Below are positions 8,748 through 17,911 of a stretch of 64,000 nucleotides of DNA, piece after piece. Source of the DNA: Alteromonas sp. KC3 (GTDB lineage Bacteria; Pseudomonadota; Gammaproteobacteria; Enterobacterales; Alteromonadaceae); contig NZ_AP024235.1 in NCBI RefSeq assembly GCF_016756315.1, positions 4,216,001 to 4,280,000 of the forward strand. Reading direction: 5' to 3'. A program made the translations under genes and the position numbers. Each line of letters begins with the position of its first letter. The stretch's first letter is position 1. Under the pieces are notes generated by a model. It worked only from the letters and a program-made list of their open reading frames with translations. It did not search any database and was not told the DNA's origin.

Positions 8748-9101
8748 ATGAAAACCTTATCGACTTTATCTTTAGCCACGCTGTTTGTACTTTCACCACT
8801 TTCATTTTCAAACGCTTACACCAACTCAACATCTACTGCGTACGACAAAGGCTACGCGCTTGCTCAATACTGTATGGGTTGTCACGGTGAAACGGGTATT
8901 TCACCAATAGAAAGCAATCCGAATTTAGCAGGTCAAAACAAAAAATATTTAGTTTATGCCTTAAAGGCATACAGAGACGGCACGCGTAAGGGTGGAATGG
9001 CCAGCATAATGCGCCCAAATGCATCGGGATTAAGTGATGACGACATCGATGCCTTGGCCACCTATTTTTCATCCCAAAGTGGCAAAACTGCTACGCCCTA
9101 G
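8748..9101 (+). CDS. Periplasmic class I cytochrome c
   Basis: 117 residues with a signal peptide (1-23) and one heme motif CMGCH (42-46). A Met-containing GGMASIM segment near residue 84 could supply the sixth ligand, and the terminal helix DDIDALATYFSSQ is typical of c553-like monoheme proteins. It lies 69 bases after the hydrolase and 31 before the amidohydrolase. The position suggests it accepts electrons from a periplasmic oxidation linked to the neighbouring enzymes, which is inference. Confidence 0.88.
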   Translation: MKTLSTLSLATLFVLSPLSFSNAYTNSTSTAYDKGYALAQYCMGCHGETGISPIESNPNLAGQNKKYLVYALKAYRDGTRKGGMASIMRPNASGLSDDDIDALATYFSSQSGKTATP

Positions 9102-9132
9102 CAACAGCCCCGATACTTAAGGAACCTTTAAT

Positions 9133-10911
9133 ATGAATACTTTTACTAAGCGTTTTGCTGGTATAGCAAGTATCGCCAGCGTTGCCTTGGCATTGATAAG
9201 TCCAGGCATAATGGCTGCGCCAGAACTTGTCGTAATTAACGCCAATATTACCGCAGCAGACACAGAACAATACCGTGCCCTTAGTGTTGAGAATGGCGTA
9301 TTTAGCGAGTTCTCAAACCGTGCAGACGCACTATTATCACAGGCAGATAACAACACCATTGTTATTGATGCCAAAGGAAAGCGCCTCATAGCAGGAATAA
9401 ACGACTCACACCTTCATGTCACGCGAGGTGGGCGTTTTTACAATCTAGAAACCCGCTGGGAAGGCGTCACGTCACTTAAAGCAGGGCTAGCTATGCTAAA
9501 AGCGCAGGCTGAACGCACGCCTAAAGGCCAGTGGGTTCGCGTAGTCGGCGGCTTCAGCCCGAACCAATTTGAAGAAAAACGTTTGCCAACACCACAGGAG
9601 CTAACAGCGATTGCGCCAGATACGCCCATATTCGTTCTACACCTATATTCTGGCGGTGTACTCAATCAAAAGGCACTAGAGGTACTTAACATTAACAAAG
9701 ATACCAAAGCGCCTGAAGGCAGTGTGATAGAGCGTGATTCAGCAGGAAATCCCACTGGTGTTTTACTTGCTCAGCCCAACCCGATGATTCTTTACAAGAC
9801 TATTGCCGCACTACCTCAAATGACAACTGACCAGCAGCTTAATTCAAGCCGCCAGTTTTATCGTAAGCTGTTAAGCCTTGGCGTAACCAGTGTGATTGAT
9901 GCGGGAGGCGGTGGCCACACCTTTCCGGATGATTACATTGCCAGCGAGACATTGGCGAAACAAGGTGAACTACCTATTCGCGTATCTAACTATCTGTTTC
10001 CGCAGGTTCCTGCTAAAGAAATGCTTAACTTTATGCAGTGGATGCATGCGTTTGAAGCTGATGAAAACCACCATTCACACCTTGAAAATGGCTATGTGAT
10101 CGAGGGAGGCGGGGAACTTTTGACTTATAGAGCATCAGATTATGAAAACTTTCGCGCACCAAGGCCTGAACTTCCTGATGATGCAGAACATGCCCTTGAA
10201 GAAGTCATTCGTCTGCACCTGCTAGAGGGCTGGCCGTTTCGTTTGCATGCAACTTACGATGAGTCGATTACTCGTATTTTGAATGTACTTGAACATATTC
10301 ATAACACGCAGCGCGTTGATAGCGTACGCTGGATTATTGATCATGCCGAAACCGTGTCTGACGCAAACTTAGCGCGAATTAAAAAGTTAGGGGGCGCTAT
10401 TGCGGTTCAAGGTCGCATGGCCTTTGCTGGTGAAGATTTTGTCGCGCGCTATGGCAAAGCCCAAGCCGCTCGTACGCCTCCCATTCAAGCGATGATAGAC
10501 GCCGGAATTACCGTAGGGCTTGGCACTGACGGTACAAGAGTATCTAGTTTTAACCCTTGGGCGACCTACTATTGGGCGGTTACCGGAAAAACCGTAGGAG
10601 GTTTTGCATTAGGCAGTACACCTTTAGAAAGACAAACCGCGCTTCAACTTTTTACATCGGGTAGTGCCGCACTTTCTGGAGAAGAAGCGCTTAAAGGGCA
10701 GCTCAAACCAGGCTTTTATGCTGACTTTGCTATTCTTAATCACGACATTTTACGTGTAGATGAAGACGCACTATTAAATACGCAATCACAGTTAACGGTA
10801 GTAGGCGGAAAAATTGTATTTGCCGACAAGCAAGACTACCCTGAGCATTACACTGCACCTTTGAAAGCCGAACCAAGCTGGTCTCCAGTTAACTTCGACA
10901 CACAACGTTAA
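9133..10911 (+). CDS. Exported amidohydrolase, YtcJ-like
   Basis: 592 residues with a signal peptide (1-28). Amidohydrolase metal-site pattern: HLH at 93-95 after the beta strand KRLIAGINDS, later HATYDES, DHAETV and GTDGTRVSSFNPW, which supply the other His and the catalytic Asp. Length and motifs match the YtcJ/N-substituted formamide deformylase branch. It probably hydrolyses an amide or formamide in the periplasm. AAGGAACC precedes the ATG; the pirin gene starts 12 bases after its stop. Confidence 0.87.
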   Translation: MNTFTKRFAGIASIASVALALISPGIMAAPELVVINANITAADTEQYRALSVENGVFSEFSNRADALLSQADNNTIVIDAKGKRLIAGINDSHLHVTRGGRFYNLETRWEGVTSLKAGLAMLKAQAERTPKGQWVRVVGGFSPNQFEEKRLPTPQELTAIAPDTPIFVLHLYSGGVLNQKALEVLNINKDTKAPEGSVIERDSAGNPTGVLLAQPNPMILYKTIAALPQMTTDQQLNSSRQFYRKLLSLGVTSVIDAGGGGHTFPDDYIASETLAKQGELPIRVSNYLFPQVPAKEMLNFMQWMHAFEADENHHSHLENGYVIEGGGELLTYRASDYENFRAPRPELPDDAEHALEEVIRLHLLEGWPFRLHATYDESITRILNVLEHIHNTQRVDSVRWIIDHAETVSDANLARIKKLGGAIAVQGRMAFAGEDFVARYGKAQAARTPPIQAMIDAGITVGLGTDGTRVSSFNPWATYYWAVTGKTVGGFALGSTPLERQTALQLFTSGSAALSGEEALKGQLKPGFYADFAILNHDILRVDEDALLNTQSQLTVVGGKIVFADKQDYPEHYTAPLKAEPSWSPVNFDTQR

Positions 10912-10923
10912 GCGAGGCATAAC

Positions 10924-11775
10924 ATGGCAAAACAACTTTCATCTCACAAGAAAGATTTGGGTGGTTTCTCGGTAAGCCGAATAATCCCGCACGTTGAGGC
11001 AAGAAGTATAGGCCCGTTTGTATTTGTTGATCATATGGGCCTAGCGCACTTTCCCGCAGGCTCTGGCATCAACGTTAGACCTCACCCACACATTGGACTT
11101 GCTACCATTAGTTATCTGATGGAAGGCAGTATGCTGCACCGTGACAGCTTGGGTACTATTCAAGAAATTCAGCCGGGCGATGTGAACTGGATGACCGCGG
11201 GCAAAGGCATTGTGCATTCTGAACGTGAAACCATTGAAACTCGTGGTAGCGACCACGTATTAAACGGGCTTCAGTGCTGGATAGCACTCCCTGAAGAAAA
11301 GGCAGATATGGAGCCCAGCTTTATTCATGTAAACAAGGCTCAGCTGCCCTATATTCATAGAGAAAAGGTGCTTATGCGATTGATAGCAGGTGAAGCGTAT
11401 GGCTACACCTCGCCAGTAAAAACCTATTCATCTATGTTCTATTTGGACGTTATCACCGAGGCAGGCGCTACTATTGAGCGGCCTTGTGGCGACTCGCAAA
11501 CAGCCTGTTATGTCATTTCGGGGCGCGTAAAAATAGGCGAAAGCACATTTGAAGCGGGTTCATTTGTATTGCTTGATGATGAAAGTGAGATTGTAACGAT
11601 AGAGAACAGTCGCTACTTTTTGTTAGGTGGCCAAAAGCTGGCAAAACAACCTATTTTAAAATGGAATTTCTTGGCCTATTCGAAAGAAAAGATTGCCGAG
11701 GCTGAGCAACGCTGGGCAAATGGGCAGTTTCCGACGATACCGGGGGACGACCGCGAGTTTATACCTTTGCCATAA
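10924..11775 (+). CDS. Pirin family protein
   Basis: 283 residues, bicupin. The metal-site motif RPHPHIGLATISYL (around residue 57) and MTAGKGIVHSE (around 90) are diagnostic; the third domain segment near the C-terminus is normal. Pirins can be quercetin dioxygenases or redox-sensing regulators; the role here is unknown. No signal peptide, while its operon partners are exported. Ends 39 bases before a bidirectional terminator. Confidence 0.92.
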   Translation: MAKQLSSHKKDLGGFSVSRIIPHVEARSIGPFVFVDHMGLAHFPAGSGINVRPHPHIGLATISYLMEGSMLHRDSLGTIQEIQPGDVNWMTAGKGIVHSERETIETRGSDHVLNGLQCWIALPEEKADMEPSFIHVNKAQLPYIHREKVLMRLIAGEAYGYTSPVKTYSSMFYLDVITEAGATIERPCGDSQTACYVISGRVKIGESTFEAGSFVLLDDESEIVTIENSRYFLLGGQKLAKQPILKWNFLAYSKEKIAEAEQRWANGQFPTIPGDDREFIPLP

Positions 11776-11814
11776 GATGCAAGCGCCATGGGATGCAACC
11801 ACTAGCGCAATTGT

Positions 11815-11841
11815 AAAAGAGCAGGCTATGCCTGCTCTTTT
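11815..11841. terminator. Bidirectional terminator between pirin and AztD-like genes
   Basis: A perfect 12-bp stem (AAAAGAGCAGGC and GCCTGCTCTTTT) with a 3-base loop. A and T runs on both sides suit termination in both directions between the convergent operons. Confidence 0.9.
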
Positions 11842-11847
11842 ATTAGG

Positions 11848-13215
11848 TTAGTCGTGGTCGTGTGACTCAGCAATACCTAACCACACTGCTCCACTTGGAA
11901 CGAAGTCTAATGATAGCAGTGGCGTTGCCGATTCATCTTCAAGGTCAACAGCCCAAATGGCCTGCGCAACCGGATCAACCACAAACAACATATCCTCTAC
12001 TTGAGATGCTGTCATGCTGAATGATTGATCGTCTTCTAGGCTTTCAGCATTTGCACTTGCCACATCAATTTTGTGAGCAAACTCCCAGTGGGTATCACCC
12101 TCTTCTTCGTGTGCTTCAAGCAACGTCACATAGCCTTTATCATCAAGGATAGCGAAGTATTCACCTTCGTGGGTAAACCCATACGACACCGCATGTGCGT
12201 CAGCTTCCGGCATCCAATCAATCACTTCCATAGAGCTTGTAACTGGTGAAACATTAGCAAGAATGGCACTGCCGCCACCGTGTTGTGATGCAACACCAAT
12301 AAATGCGTCAGCGTGCTCGTGCCCATACAAGTTGCCAATGCGAAGACCATTTAGGCTATCGATGTTTTCAACAAACGTGCTGGTAAATACTTCATCGTTC
12401 TCGTTTAACACTAATACGCCATTGCTGCACCCAAACGCGACAGCAAGTTCGTTTTGTGCTGCGCCATGCAAGTCAGCACATTCCCCATCAAAGCGTTGTT
12501 CTTCCTCGTATTCACCATCGTGGTAATGAAAAACCGCAACACTGTCTGGCAAAATTGGGTTAGACGATACGCTTACAGCATCATCGCGACGTACCGAGCT
12601 TATCAACATGTTACCACGCGGCTCAGCAACGCCATGCATATTCACTGTGAAATCAAGCGAAGGAACATCGTCAGTTTCGCTAGCAATTTGCATATCTGTA
12701 ACCACTTTCACACCTGCTGGCATGCTGGTTTCGGCGTCACCGTCATAAAATACGGCTAGCTGCCCATCATGTGCAACAACGTGAGTAGGCTTACTGCCTT
12801 CAAGGTTAAAGTCAGACATCTCAGGCGCTTCTTTATAGTCGTGTAGGTGCTCAACGTGGTCTTCTCGCCACAGTCCACCGTCTAGGAATTCGGTAAGTCC
12901 ATTACTGCGCGAGTTAATCACTGCAAAGCGATATCCTGCTGACGCACTTAAGCTACTGCCCTCAAAAGTTGAGGTGAACGTATCAAGTACACTGCTATCG
13001 TCTAAATCAACCACAGTCAGCGTGTTAGAGTCTGCATCCGCAACCACTAAACGACCTTCGCTTTCAATTTCAAAATCATCATGGTCATGGTCGTCGTGAT
13101 CATGATCATCAGGTACTTCAATGGGAGGTAGTTCTACAATGTTGGTTTCTGCATCGCCGCAACCTGCCAAAATAAGTGCGCTTGCGATAGCCGTGAGCAT
13201 CAAACTGTTTTTCAT
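11848..13215 (-). CDS. AztD-like zinc metallochaperone lipoprotein
   Basis: 455 residues. Lipobox LILAGC with Cys19, then an acidic His-rich stretch (38-46, DHDHDDHDH), then a beta-propeller with regularly spaced strands. Segments such as ECADLHGAA and AFGCSNGVLVL, plus late HAVSYG and final HDHD, closely resemble periplasmic zinc chaperone AztD. AztD normally hands zinc to the AztC binding protein of an ABC importer; no aztABC is in this window. Here it is 42 bases downstream of the ZnuD-like receptor, so it may take zinc arriving through the outer membrane. Likely Zur-controlled. Confidence 0.78.
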   Translation of the reverse strand: MKNSLMLTAIASALILAGCGDAETNIVELPPIEVPDDHDHDDHDHDDFEIESEGRLVVADADSNTLTVVDLDDSSVLDTFTSTFEGSSLSASAGYRFAVINSRSNGLTEFLDGGLWREDHVEHLHDYKEAPEMSDFNLEGSKPTHVVAHDGQLAVFYDGDAETSMPAGVKVVTDMQIASETDDVPSLDFTVNMHGVAEPRGNMLISSVRRDDAVSVSSNPILPDSVAVFHYHDGEYEEEQRFDGECADLHGAAQNELAVAFGCSNGVLVLNENDEVFTSTFVENIDSLNGLRIGNLYGHEHADAFIGVASQHGGGSAILANVSPVTSSMEVIDWMPEADAHAVSYGFTHEGEYFAILDDKGYVTLLEAHEEEGDTHWEFAHKIDVASANAESLEDDQSFSMTASQVEDMLFVVDPVAQAIWAVDLEDESATPLLSLDFVPSGAVWLGIAESHDHD

Positions 13216-13257
13216 GTGTTATGTCCTTTTAGAATTCTGTTTTTTCTTAGTCTTTTT

Positions 13258-15699
13258 TTAGAAAAACCCGCGTACACCTAGCGCAAAGTTTCTTCCCGGG
13301 CGCGGTGCAATATCTTTCAAGAAAGAGGTGTGAACGCGAGCTTCTTCGTCAGTTAAGTTTTCACCGCTCAGATATACGGATAAATCGATGTCTCCAAGAG
13401 GAATATCGTAGGTGATAGAGGCATCAACTAGCGTGTAACCATCTGTTTCGGTCTCAAAAGAAGAGATATTGTCTTGTTTGGCAAAATGCGTAATGTCTAG
13501 GTCAGCACGCAAACGGTCCAATGAATATTGAAGGTGTGTACCTACACGCATGGGTGATGTGCGCGGTAGGTCTCCGCCATCTTTTAAGCGCGCTTTTACG
13601 TAATCGGCAAACATGTCCACTTTAAGTGCATCCGTTGCTTGCCACGCAACTTGCAACTCGAAACCATGAAGAATGGCATCCGCTGAGCGGAACAAATACA
13701 CAGGCAATTCGTCGCTGTGATCATGCTCATCATCGTGAGCGTGCTCTTCCTCGTGGGCGTGTTCGTCGCCATGATCATGGTCGTGGCCGCTTTCAGCAAA
13801 AAGCCCTGTACCTTCTTGATAGTAGTAGTTGTCTACTTGGTTGTAGAAAATATTGAACACAAACCCAACGTCGCCCTGTGTTTTTCTAAACGTCAAGTCA
13901 ACGTTATTGGCCGTTTCTAGGTCAATTGGCGTTTGCGCAAGAATAAATTCATCGTCACTGGTTAAATCGAATAGTGCACCAACTTCATAAGTCCGCGTTC
14001 CGATGTGGGGGCCAAAAGAGAGTAATTCAGAAGCAGAAGGCGCGCGCTGTGAGCGAGACAATGAAATACCAACATTGTATTCGTCGTTAATCGTATATAC
14101 CGCACCTGCTGAGAGAGAGACAGGTGTAAACTCTTGTGCCACATCGAACTGACGAATAAGTTCGCTAGAACCATGATCGTGTTCATCGTCATGGTCATGT
14201 TCGTCGCCGTGATCGTGCTCATCGCCGTGGTCATGCTCGTCGCCGTGGTCGTGATCATCATCATGCTCGTGTGCATCAATATCCGGCAAAAGCACACTCG
14301 CGGCATCTAGCGTTACGCGTTCAACACGTCCACCCAACTGGACGAGCCAGTTACCAAAGTGGCGTTCTTCCATTAGCGCCAAAGCAAACATTTCCATTTC
14401 TGAAGGTGGTGTAAAGGCTTCTTCACCCTCGGCAAAGACATCGCTGCCTTTATAGTGCACGCTTAAACCGCCGCGCCAACCCGCTATTGGTTTATGAAGC
14501 AATTCAACACGTACTTCTTCAGTTTCATTGCTAAACTGAGTACCAGCAAAACTCCCTTCAATTTCTACGTGGTCGTAATCGGTATAGCCCGCTCTAAAAT
14601 GAACGCTTTGAAGCAAGCTATCTTGGAAATTGTACTCACCCAAAAGCTGATAACGGGTTTGCTCCAAGTCGGCATAAACAGATTCTACGCCACCATGACT
14701 ATGGCCAGGAATTCCATACTCACGATTAAACTGCTCAACAGCAACGCCAACATACCCTTGGTCAAATAGATAACTTGTCCCTAAAGTGAACCCATGCGAT
14801 TCCTCTGCACTGTTTTCCACCACATTCGGGCCATCCGGATCGTCGATATCTGGCGCAGATGGCGTTTCATAATCATCAGAATCACGATAGAAACCATCTG
14901 CATAAAATGCCACATTGTCCATACCAGTTGTAACGTTGAATGTAGCTAGACTTTGGTCATTAACAGTCTGGGTCTCAACAAGAAACTCACCACGGGTATC
15001 ATTAGATGTAGGTACACGTTGATCAACAACGTTAACCACACCACCTATAGCGCCACTACCAAAAAATAGGGTTGCAGGGCCTCTAAGCACTTCTATTTGT
15101 TGTGCTTTCGATGCTTCGCCTGCAACAGCATGGTCGGGACCTACGCGAGATACATCACTCACATCTAAGCCATTTTGCGTAATTAACACGCGAGGACCAC
15201 TTAACCCACGAATAATCGGTGTACTGGCAACATTGCCATGAAAATTTGTTTGTACGCCTGGTAATTTCTCTAACGTATCGCCCAATGTTGCTGCTTGTTG
15301 GCGCCTAAGGTTGTCGCCTGAAAGTACACTAACTGGTGTCGCAGACTCCATAACAGACAAGTGCATCGGCGTGGCATAGATATCGATAACTTCGATAGCA
15401 CTTTTCGCCAATACATAAACACCATTCTCAGATTGATTGGTAGCGACCGTAGCGTCCTTATGAAGATGCGCAAAGCCGGGAGAGAAAATATGGAGGTCGT
15501 AGCTCCCTTCCTTAATATCCGAAAAAACAAACTGACCTTTTTCATTTGTATTAGCCGTGCGTTTTAACGACTCAATTTCAACAACCGCGCCCGAAATAGG
15601 CTGACCTGACGCATTCGTCACAGTGCCTGAAAGCGTTTGAGCCAATATTGACGTCGGCATCAACAGCGAGAGTCCTAATGCCACCCGAGTGAGTTTCAT
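13258..15699 (-). CDS. znuD: ZnuD-like zinc TonB-dependent receptor with His-rich loops
   Basis: 813 residues. Signal peptide (1-20), a carboxypeptidase-regulatory-like domain (about 22-95), plug (about 110-225) and barrel ending GVRGFF. Two long His/Asp/Glu stretches occur in predicted surface loops near residues 474-510 and 636-664, as in zinc receptors of the ZnuD type. The first is encoded by an 18-bp tandem repeat. The gene is divergent from the ZrgA-like gene with Zur-like operators in the shared 97-bp promoter. Zinc uptake across the outer membrane is strongly suggested. Confidence 0.85.
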   Translation of the reverse strand: MKLTRVALGLSLLMPTSILAQTLSGTVTNASGQPISGAVVEIESLKRTANTNEKGQFVFSDIKEGSYDLHIFSPGFAHLHKDATVATNQSENGVYVLAKSAIEVIDIYATPMHLSVMESATPVSVLSGDNLRRQQAATLGDTLEKLPGVQTNFHGNVASTPIIRGLSGPRVLITQNGLDVSDVSRVGPDHAVAGEASKAQQIEVLRGPATLFFGSGAIGGVVNVVDQRVPTSNDTRGEFLVETQTVNDQSLATFNVTTGMDNVAFYADGFYRDSDDYETPSAPDIDDPDGPNVVENSAEESHGFTLGTSYLFDQGYVGVAVEQFNREYGIPGHSHGGVESVYADLEQTRYQLLGEYNFQDSLLQSVHFRAGYTDYDHVEIEGSFAGTQFSNETEEVRVELLHKPIAGWRGGLSVHYKGSDVFAEGEEAFTPPSEMEMFALALMEERHFGNWLVQLGGRVERVTLDAASVLLPDIDAHEHDDDHDHGDEHDHGDEHDHGDEHDHDDEHDHGSSELIRQFDVAQEFTPVSLSAGAVYTINDEYNVGISLSRSQRAPSASELLSFGPHIGTRTYEVGALFDLTSDDEFILAQTPIDLETANNVDLTFRKTQGDVGFVFNIFYNQVDNYYYQEGTGLFAESGHDHDHGDEHAHEEEHAHDDEHDHSDELPVYLFRSADAILHGFELQVAWQATDALKVDMFADYVKARLKDGGDLPRTSPMRVGTHLQYSLDRLRADLDITHFAKQDNISSFETETDGYTLVDASITYDIPLGDIDLSVYLSGENLTDEEARVHTSFLKDIAPRPGRNFALGVRGFF
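14173..14262. repeat. 18-bp tandem repeat coding a His/Asp loop
   Basis: Five imperfect 18-bp units (14173, 14191, 14209, 14227, 14245), each coding on the minus strand for a six-residue His/Asp/Gly/Glu unit such as GDEHDH. The array lies inside the ZnuD-like gene, stays in frame, and may vary in copy number between strains. Confidence 0.8.
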
Positions 15700-15730
15700 T
15701 TCTTATAACCCCTGATTTTCAATTTTAAAA

Positions 15731-15745
15731 TGTGATAATGTAACA
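15731..15745. promoter_or_regulatory. Degenerate Zur-like box near znuD
   Basis: TGTGATAATGTAACA keeps the TGT-N9-ACA frame of the Zur operator with two mismatched symmetric pairs. It is 32 bases upstream of the ZnuD-like start codon and about three helix turns (32 bases centre to centre) from the strong box at 15763-15777. Confidence 0.5.
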
Positions 15746-15762
15746 AAAACCAGAGGATGATA

Positions 15763-15777
15763 TGTTATAGTATAACA
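15763..15777. promoter_or_regulatory. Zur operator between znuD and zrgA
   Basis: TGTTATAGTATAACA is a perfect palindrome around a central G and matches the gammaproteobacterial Zur consensus core (TGTTATAnTATAACA). It lies 18 bases before the ZrgA-like start at 15796. All genes on both sides are zinc-related, which supports the assignment. An alternative start codon at 15757 would place the operator inside the coding region and is unlikely. Confidence 0.88.
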
Positions 15778-15795
15778 ATAATTCAAGAGATAAAG

Positions 15796-16398
15796 ATGAT
15801 TGTTATGTCAGATACCTTAAAGAATGGGCTACTTAAAGTGGCGGGAAGTCTCGCGCTTATGGCTACTTTTGCCGTCACTGCCGCTCCTCATACGCACGGT
15901 GAGGGCACCCTACAAGTGTTACAAGCGGGCAGCGATTGGCAATTAGTTTTACAGCTTCCTGCCGCGGATGTGCTGGGGTTTGAACATAAACCTGATTCGA
16001 CAGCTGAACGACACCAATTTAAAAAGGCCGAAAGTACGCTTTCAAACTTTAAAGATATTTTCAGTATTGATGCAAGTTGTTCTGTTGTTGAAACCACATT
16101 GGAATCGCCATGGCAAGAGGCCACAGAGCATAAATCCGATCATCGTGAAGCGAATGAACACAACCAACACGGGCATCATGAGGAACACGATGAACATAAA
16201 AAGGAAGATAACCACGCGACGCACTCAGATTTCCGCGTTGCTTATTTGCTTGCGTGTGAGTCACCTATTTCCAAGGTCGAAGTAAGCGGTTTTGAATTCT
16301 GGCCCAGCGTATCCATGCTAAGAGCAACTTGGATAACACAAACCAATCAACAGGCTTTTATCATCAAGGCCTCTGAACCGTCATTTGAGATTAAGTAA
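15796..16398 (+). CDS. ZrgA-like zinc uptake protein (DUF2796)
   Basis: 200 residues from ATG 15796, chosen because an AAGAGATAAAG ribosome site precedes it and the Zur box stays outside. A signal peptide is followed by APHTHGEGTLQV, which is typical of DUF2796, and a His-rich linker (about residues 112-144, HQHGHHEEHDEH-like). In Vibrio cholerae ZrgA is the periplasmic part of a Zur-regulated zinc importer; here no ABC permease or ATPase follows. It probably binds zinc in the periplasm. Confidence 0.82.
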   Translation: MIVMSDTLKNGLLKVAGSLALMATFAVTAAPHTHGEGTLQVLQAGSDWQLVLQLPAADVLGFEHKPDSTAERHQFKKAESTLSNFKDIFSIDASCSVVETTLESPWQEATEHKSDHREANEHNQHGHHEEHDEHKKEDNHATHSDFRVAYLLACESPISKVEVSGFEFWPSVSMLRATWITQTNQQAFIIKASEPSFEIK

Positions 16399-16420
16399 CC
16401 TCTTGTTTACAGGACTATTT

Positions 16421-16876
16421 ATGACATCAATTACACAGAGAAATGCAATGACAAAGACACAAGCGTTTTCAGATAAGTTCGCGATGATCTTGTCTTCCCT
16501 ATGCGTTGTGCACTGCCTGCTAACTCCTTTACTTCTCATTGCTATTCCTTCGCTGGCAGGCGTAGCATTGCTGACCGATGAATCCTTTCATCATCTCTTA
16601 CTGTATTTTGTTGTCCCCGTCGGTTTTGTCGCCTTGCTTATAGGCTTTACGCATCATCGCACGTTGTGGGTAATCTGTTTTGGCTTAACTGGGTTAATGG
16701 TATTGAGCTCTCCCTTAGTTCTTGAAATGTTAGGACTGGGCCATGAGGTTCTCGGTGAAAACGGGGAAGCTGTGGTTACTGTTATAGGGTCATTGTTTGT
16801 TGTCGCTGCACATATTGGCAACCTTCGTCTAAGCAAGAGAGGCACTCCACAAGAGGCCTCATTTACCTCAGTCTAG
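16421..16876 (+). CDS. MerC-domain inner-membrane protein
   Basis: 151 residues from ATG 16421 (AGGA 8 bases upstream). Four membrane helices; the first contains Cys28 and Cys32 in the MerC-type pattern CVVHC. MerC proteins carry soft metals across the inner membrane, and MerC-like genes are recurrent in Zur regulons. It follows the ZrgA-like gene by 22 bases and precedes folE2 by 47, so the three probably form one zinc-starvation operon. Confidence 0.82.
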   Translation: MTSITQRNAMTKTQAFSDKFAMILSSLCVVHCLLTPLLLIAIPSLAGVALLTDESFHHLLLYFVVPVGFVALLIGFTHHRTLWVICFGLTGLMVLSSPLVLEMLGLGHEVLGENGEAVVTVIGSLFVVAAHIGNLRLSKRGTPQEASFTSV

Positions 16877-16923
16877 CTCCATGCATATATTTTTAATCTA
16901 TTCTTTGTAGTAAGGACATTGTC

Positions 16924-17850
16924 TTGTCGAATCATGCTTTTTCATCTTCCTTGCCCGATATCGCTCGCGAGTCTTCAAACACCATTAGACCTCGTATCGA
17001 CGAAGTGGGTATGCAAGGTATTGCAATTCCATTGACCATTCACGATAGCAAAGGCACCGTCATCGCCAGTACAGCGAAGGCGAATGTAACGGTGAGTCTT
17101 GACGACCCTCATGCTAAGGGTATTCATATGTCGCGATTGTACAATTTACTGCAGGAACACCTAAGTAATAAGGTACTTGGCAACATACAACTGAGTGAGT
17201 TAATGGATGCATTAGTATCGTCTCAGGCAGGACTAAGCACTTCTGCGACACTCTCTTTGCAATTTACACTTACCGTATCAAGACCAGCTCTTATCAGTAA
17301 AACTGCGGGCTATCAGCATTATGATGCAGCACTTACATTAAAAAACGACGAGGGAAAAATTCGAACACAGCTATGTATTAGTATTCCCTATTCAAGTACT
17401 TGTCCTTGCTCGGCATCGCTATCGAGGCAAGCGCTAGCAGAAGCATTCCAGGCGCAGTTTGAAAATAAACCGCTTGATACAAATGTGGTAAGCGAATGGC
17501 TTGCGTCTAAACAGGCGAGCATTGCCACAGCGCATGCGCAGCGCTCTTTTGCACATATTACGCTAAACTTGATGGAGAGCACGGTACCAGACTTTATTGA
17601 CATTATTGACTTAGCTGAGAATACGTTAGCGACACCGCTACAAACAGCGGTAAAACGGGAAGATGAGCAAGAGTTTGCTAGGCGAAATGCACAAAACCTA
17701 ATGTTTGTGGAAGATGCGGTAAGACGACTACATGATGCGCTGTCTACGTATTCTCACGCCACCTACTTTCATGTCAAAGTAGAGCATCAAGAAAGTCTAC
17801 ATGCGCATGATGCTGTTGCAGAGATAAGCGGTGCGATTAATTCACGCTAG
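16924..17850 (+). CDS. folE2: GTP cyclohydrolase FolE2 (zinc-independent type IB)
   Basis: 308 residues, the usual length for FolE2. It starts at TTG, with AAGGAC about 9 bases upstream. Diagnostic segments are DDPHAKGIHMSRLY (about 60-73) and SSTCPCSASLSRQ (about 157-169) with the active-site Cys; C-terminal HVKVEHQESLHAHDA is typical. It makes dihydroneopterin triphosphate for folate synthesis without needing zinc, replacing FolE when zinc is scarce. Its place behind ZrgA and MerC genes and a Zur box fits that role. Confidence 0.94.
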   Translation: MSNHAFSSSLPDIARESSNTIRPRIDEVGMQGIAIPLTIHDSKGTVIASTAKANVTVSLDDPHAKGIHMSRLYNLLQEHLSNKVLGNIQLSELMDALVSSQAGLSTSATLSLQFTLTVSRPALISKTAGYQHYDAALTLKNDEGKIRTQLCISIPYSSTCPCSASLSRQALAEAFQAQFENKPLDTNVVSEWLASKQASIATAHAQRSFAHITLNLMESTVPDFIDIIDLAENTLATPLQTAVKREDEQEFARRNAQNLMFVEDAVRRLHDALSTYSHATYFHVKVEHQESLHAHDAVAEISGAINSR

Positions 17851-17911
17851 TTCGCTTGATACAGCATTAATACAGCAGTGACAACTCATCAATTCAGTTA
17901 AGGAAACTACG

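Noticed and set aside
14173..14262. Short regular repeats as a CRISPR array
   Set aside because: Units are contiguous without spacers, remain in the znuD reading frame and code for His/Asp.
13626..14306. Frames rich in Met, Thr and His over the znuD repeats
   Set aside because: Shadows of the His-coding repeats in other frames.
15757..15795. ATG at 15757 as the start of the ZrgA-like gene
   Set aside because: It would put the Zur operator inside the coding region and spoil the signal peptide; ATG 15796 is better.
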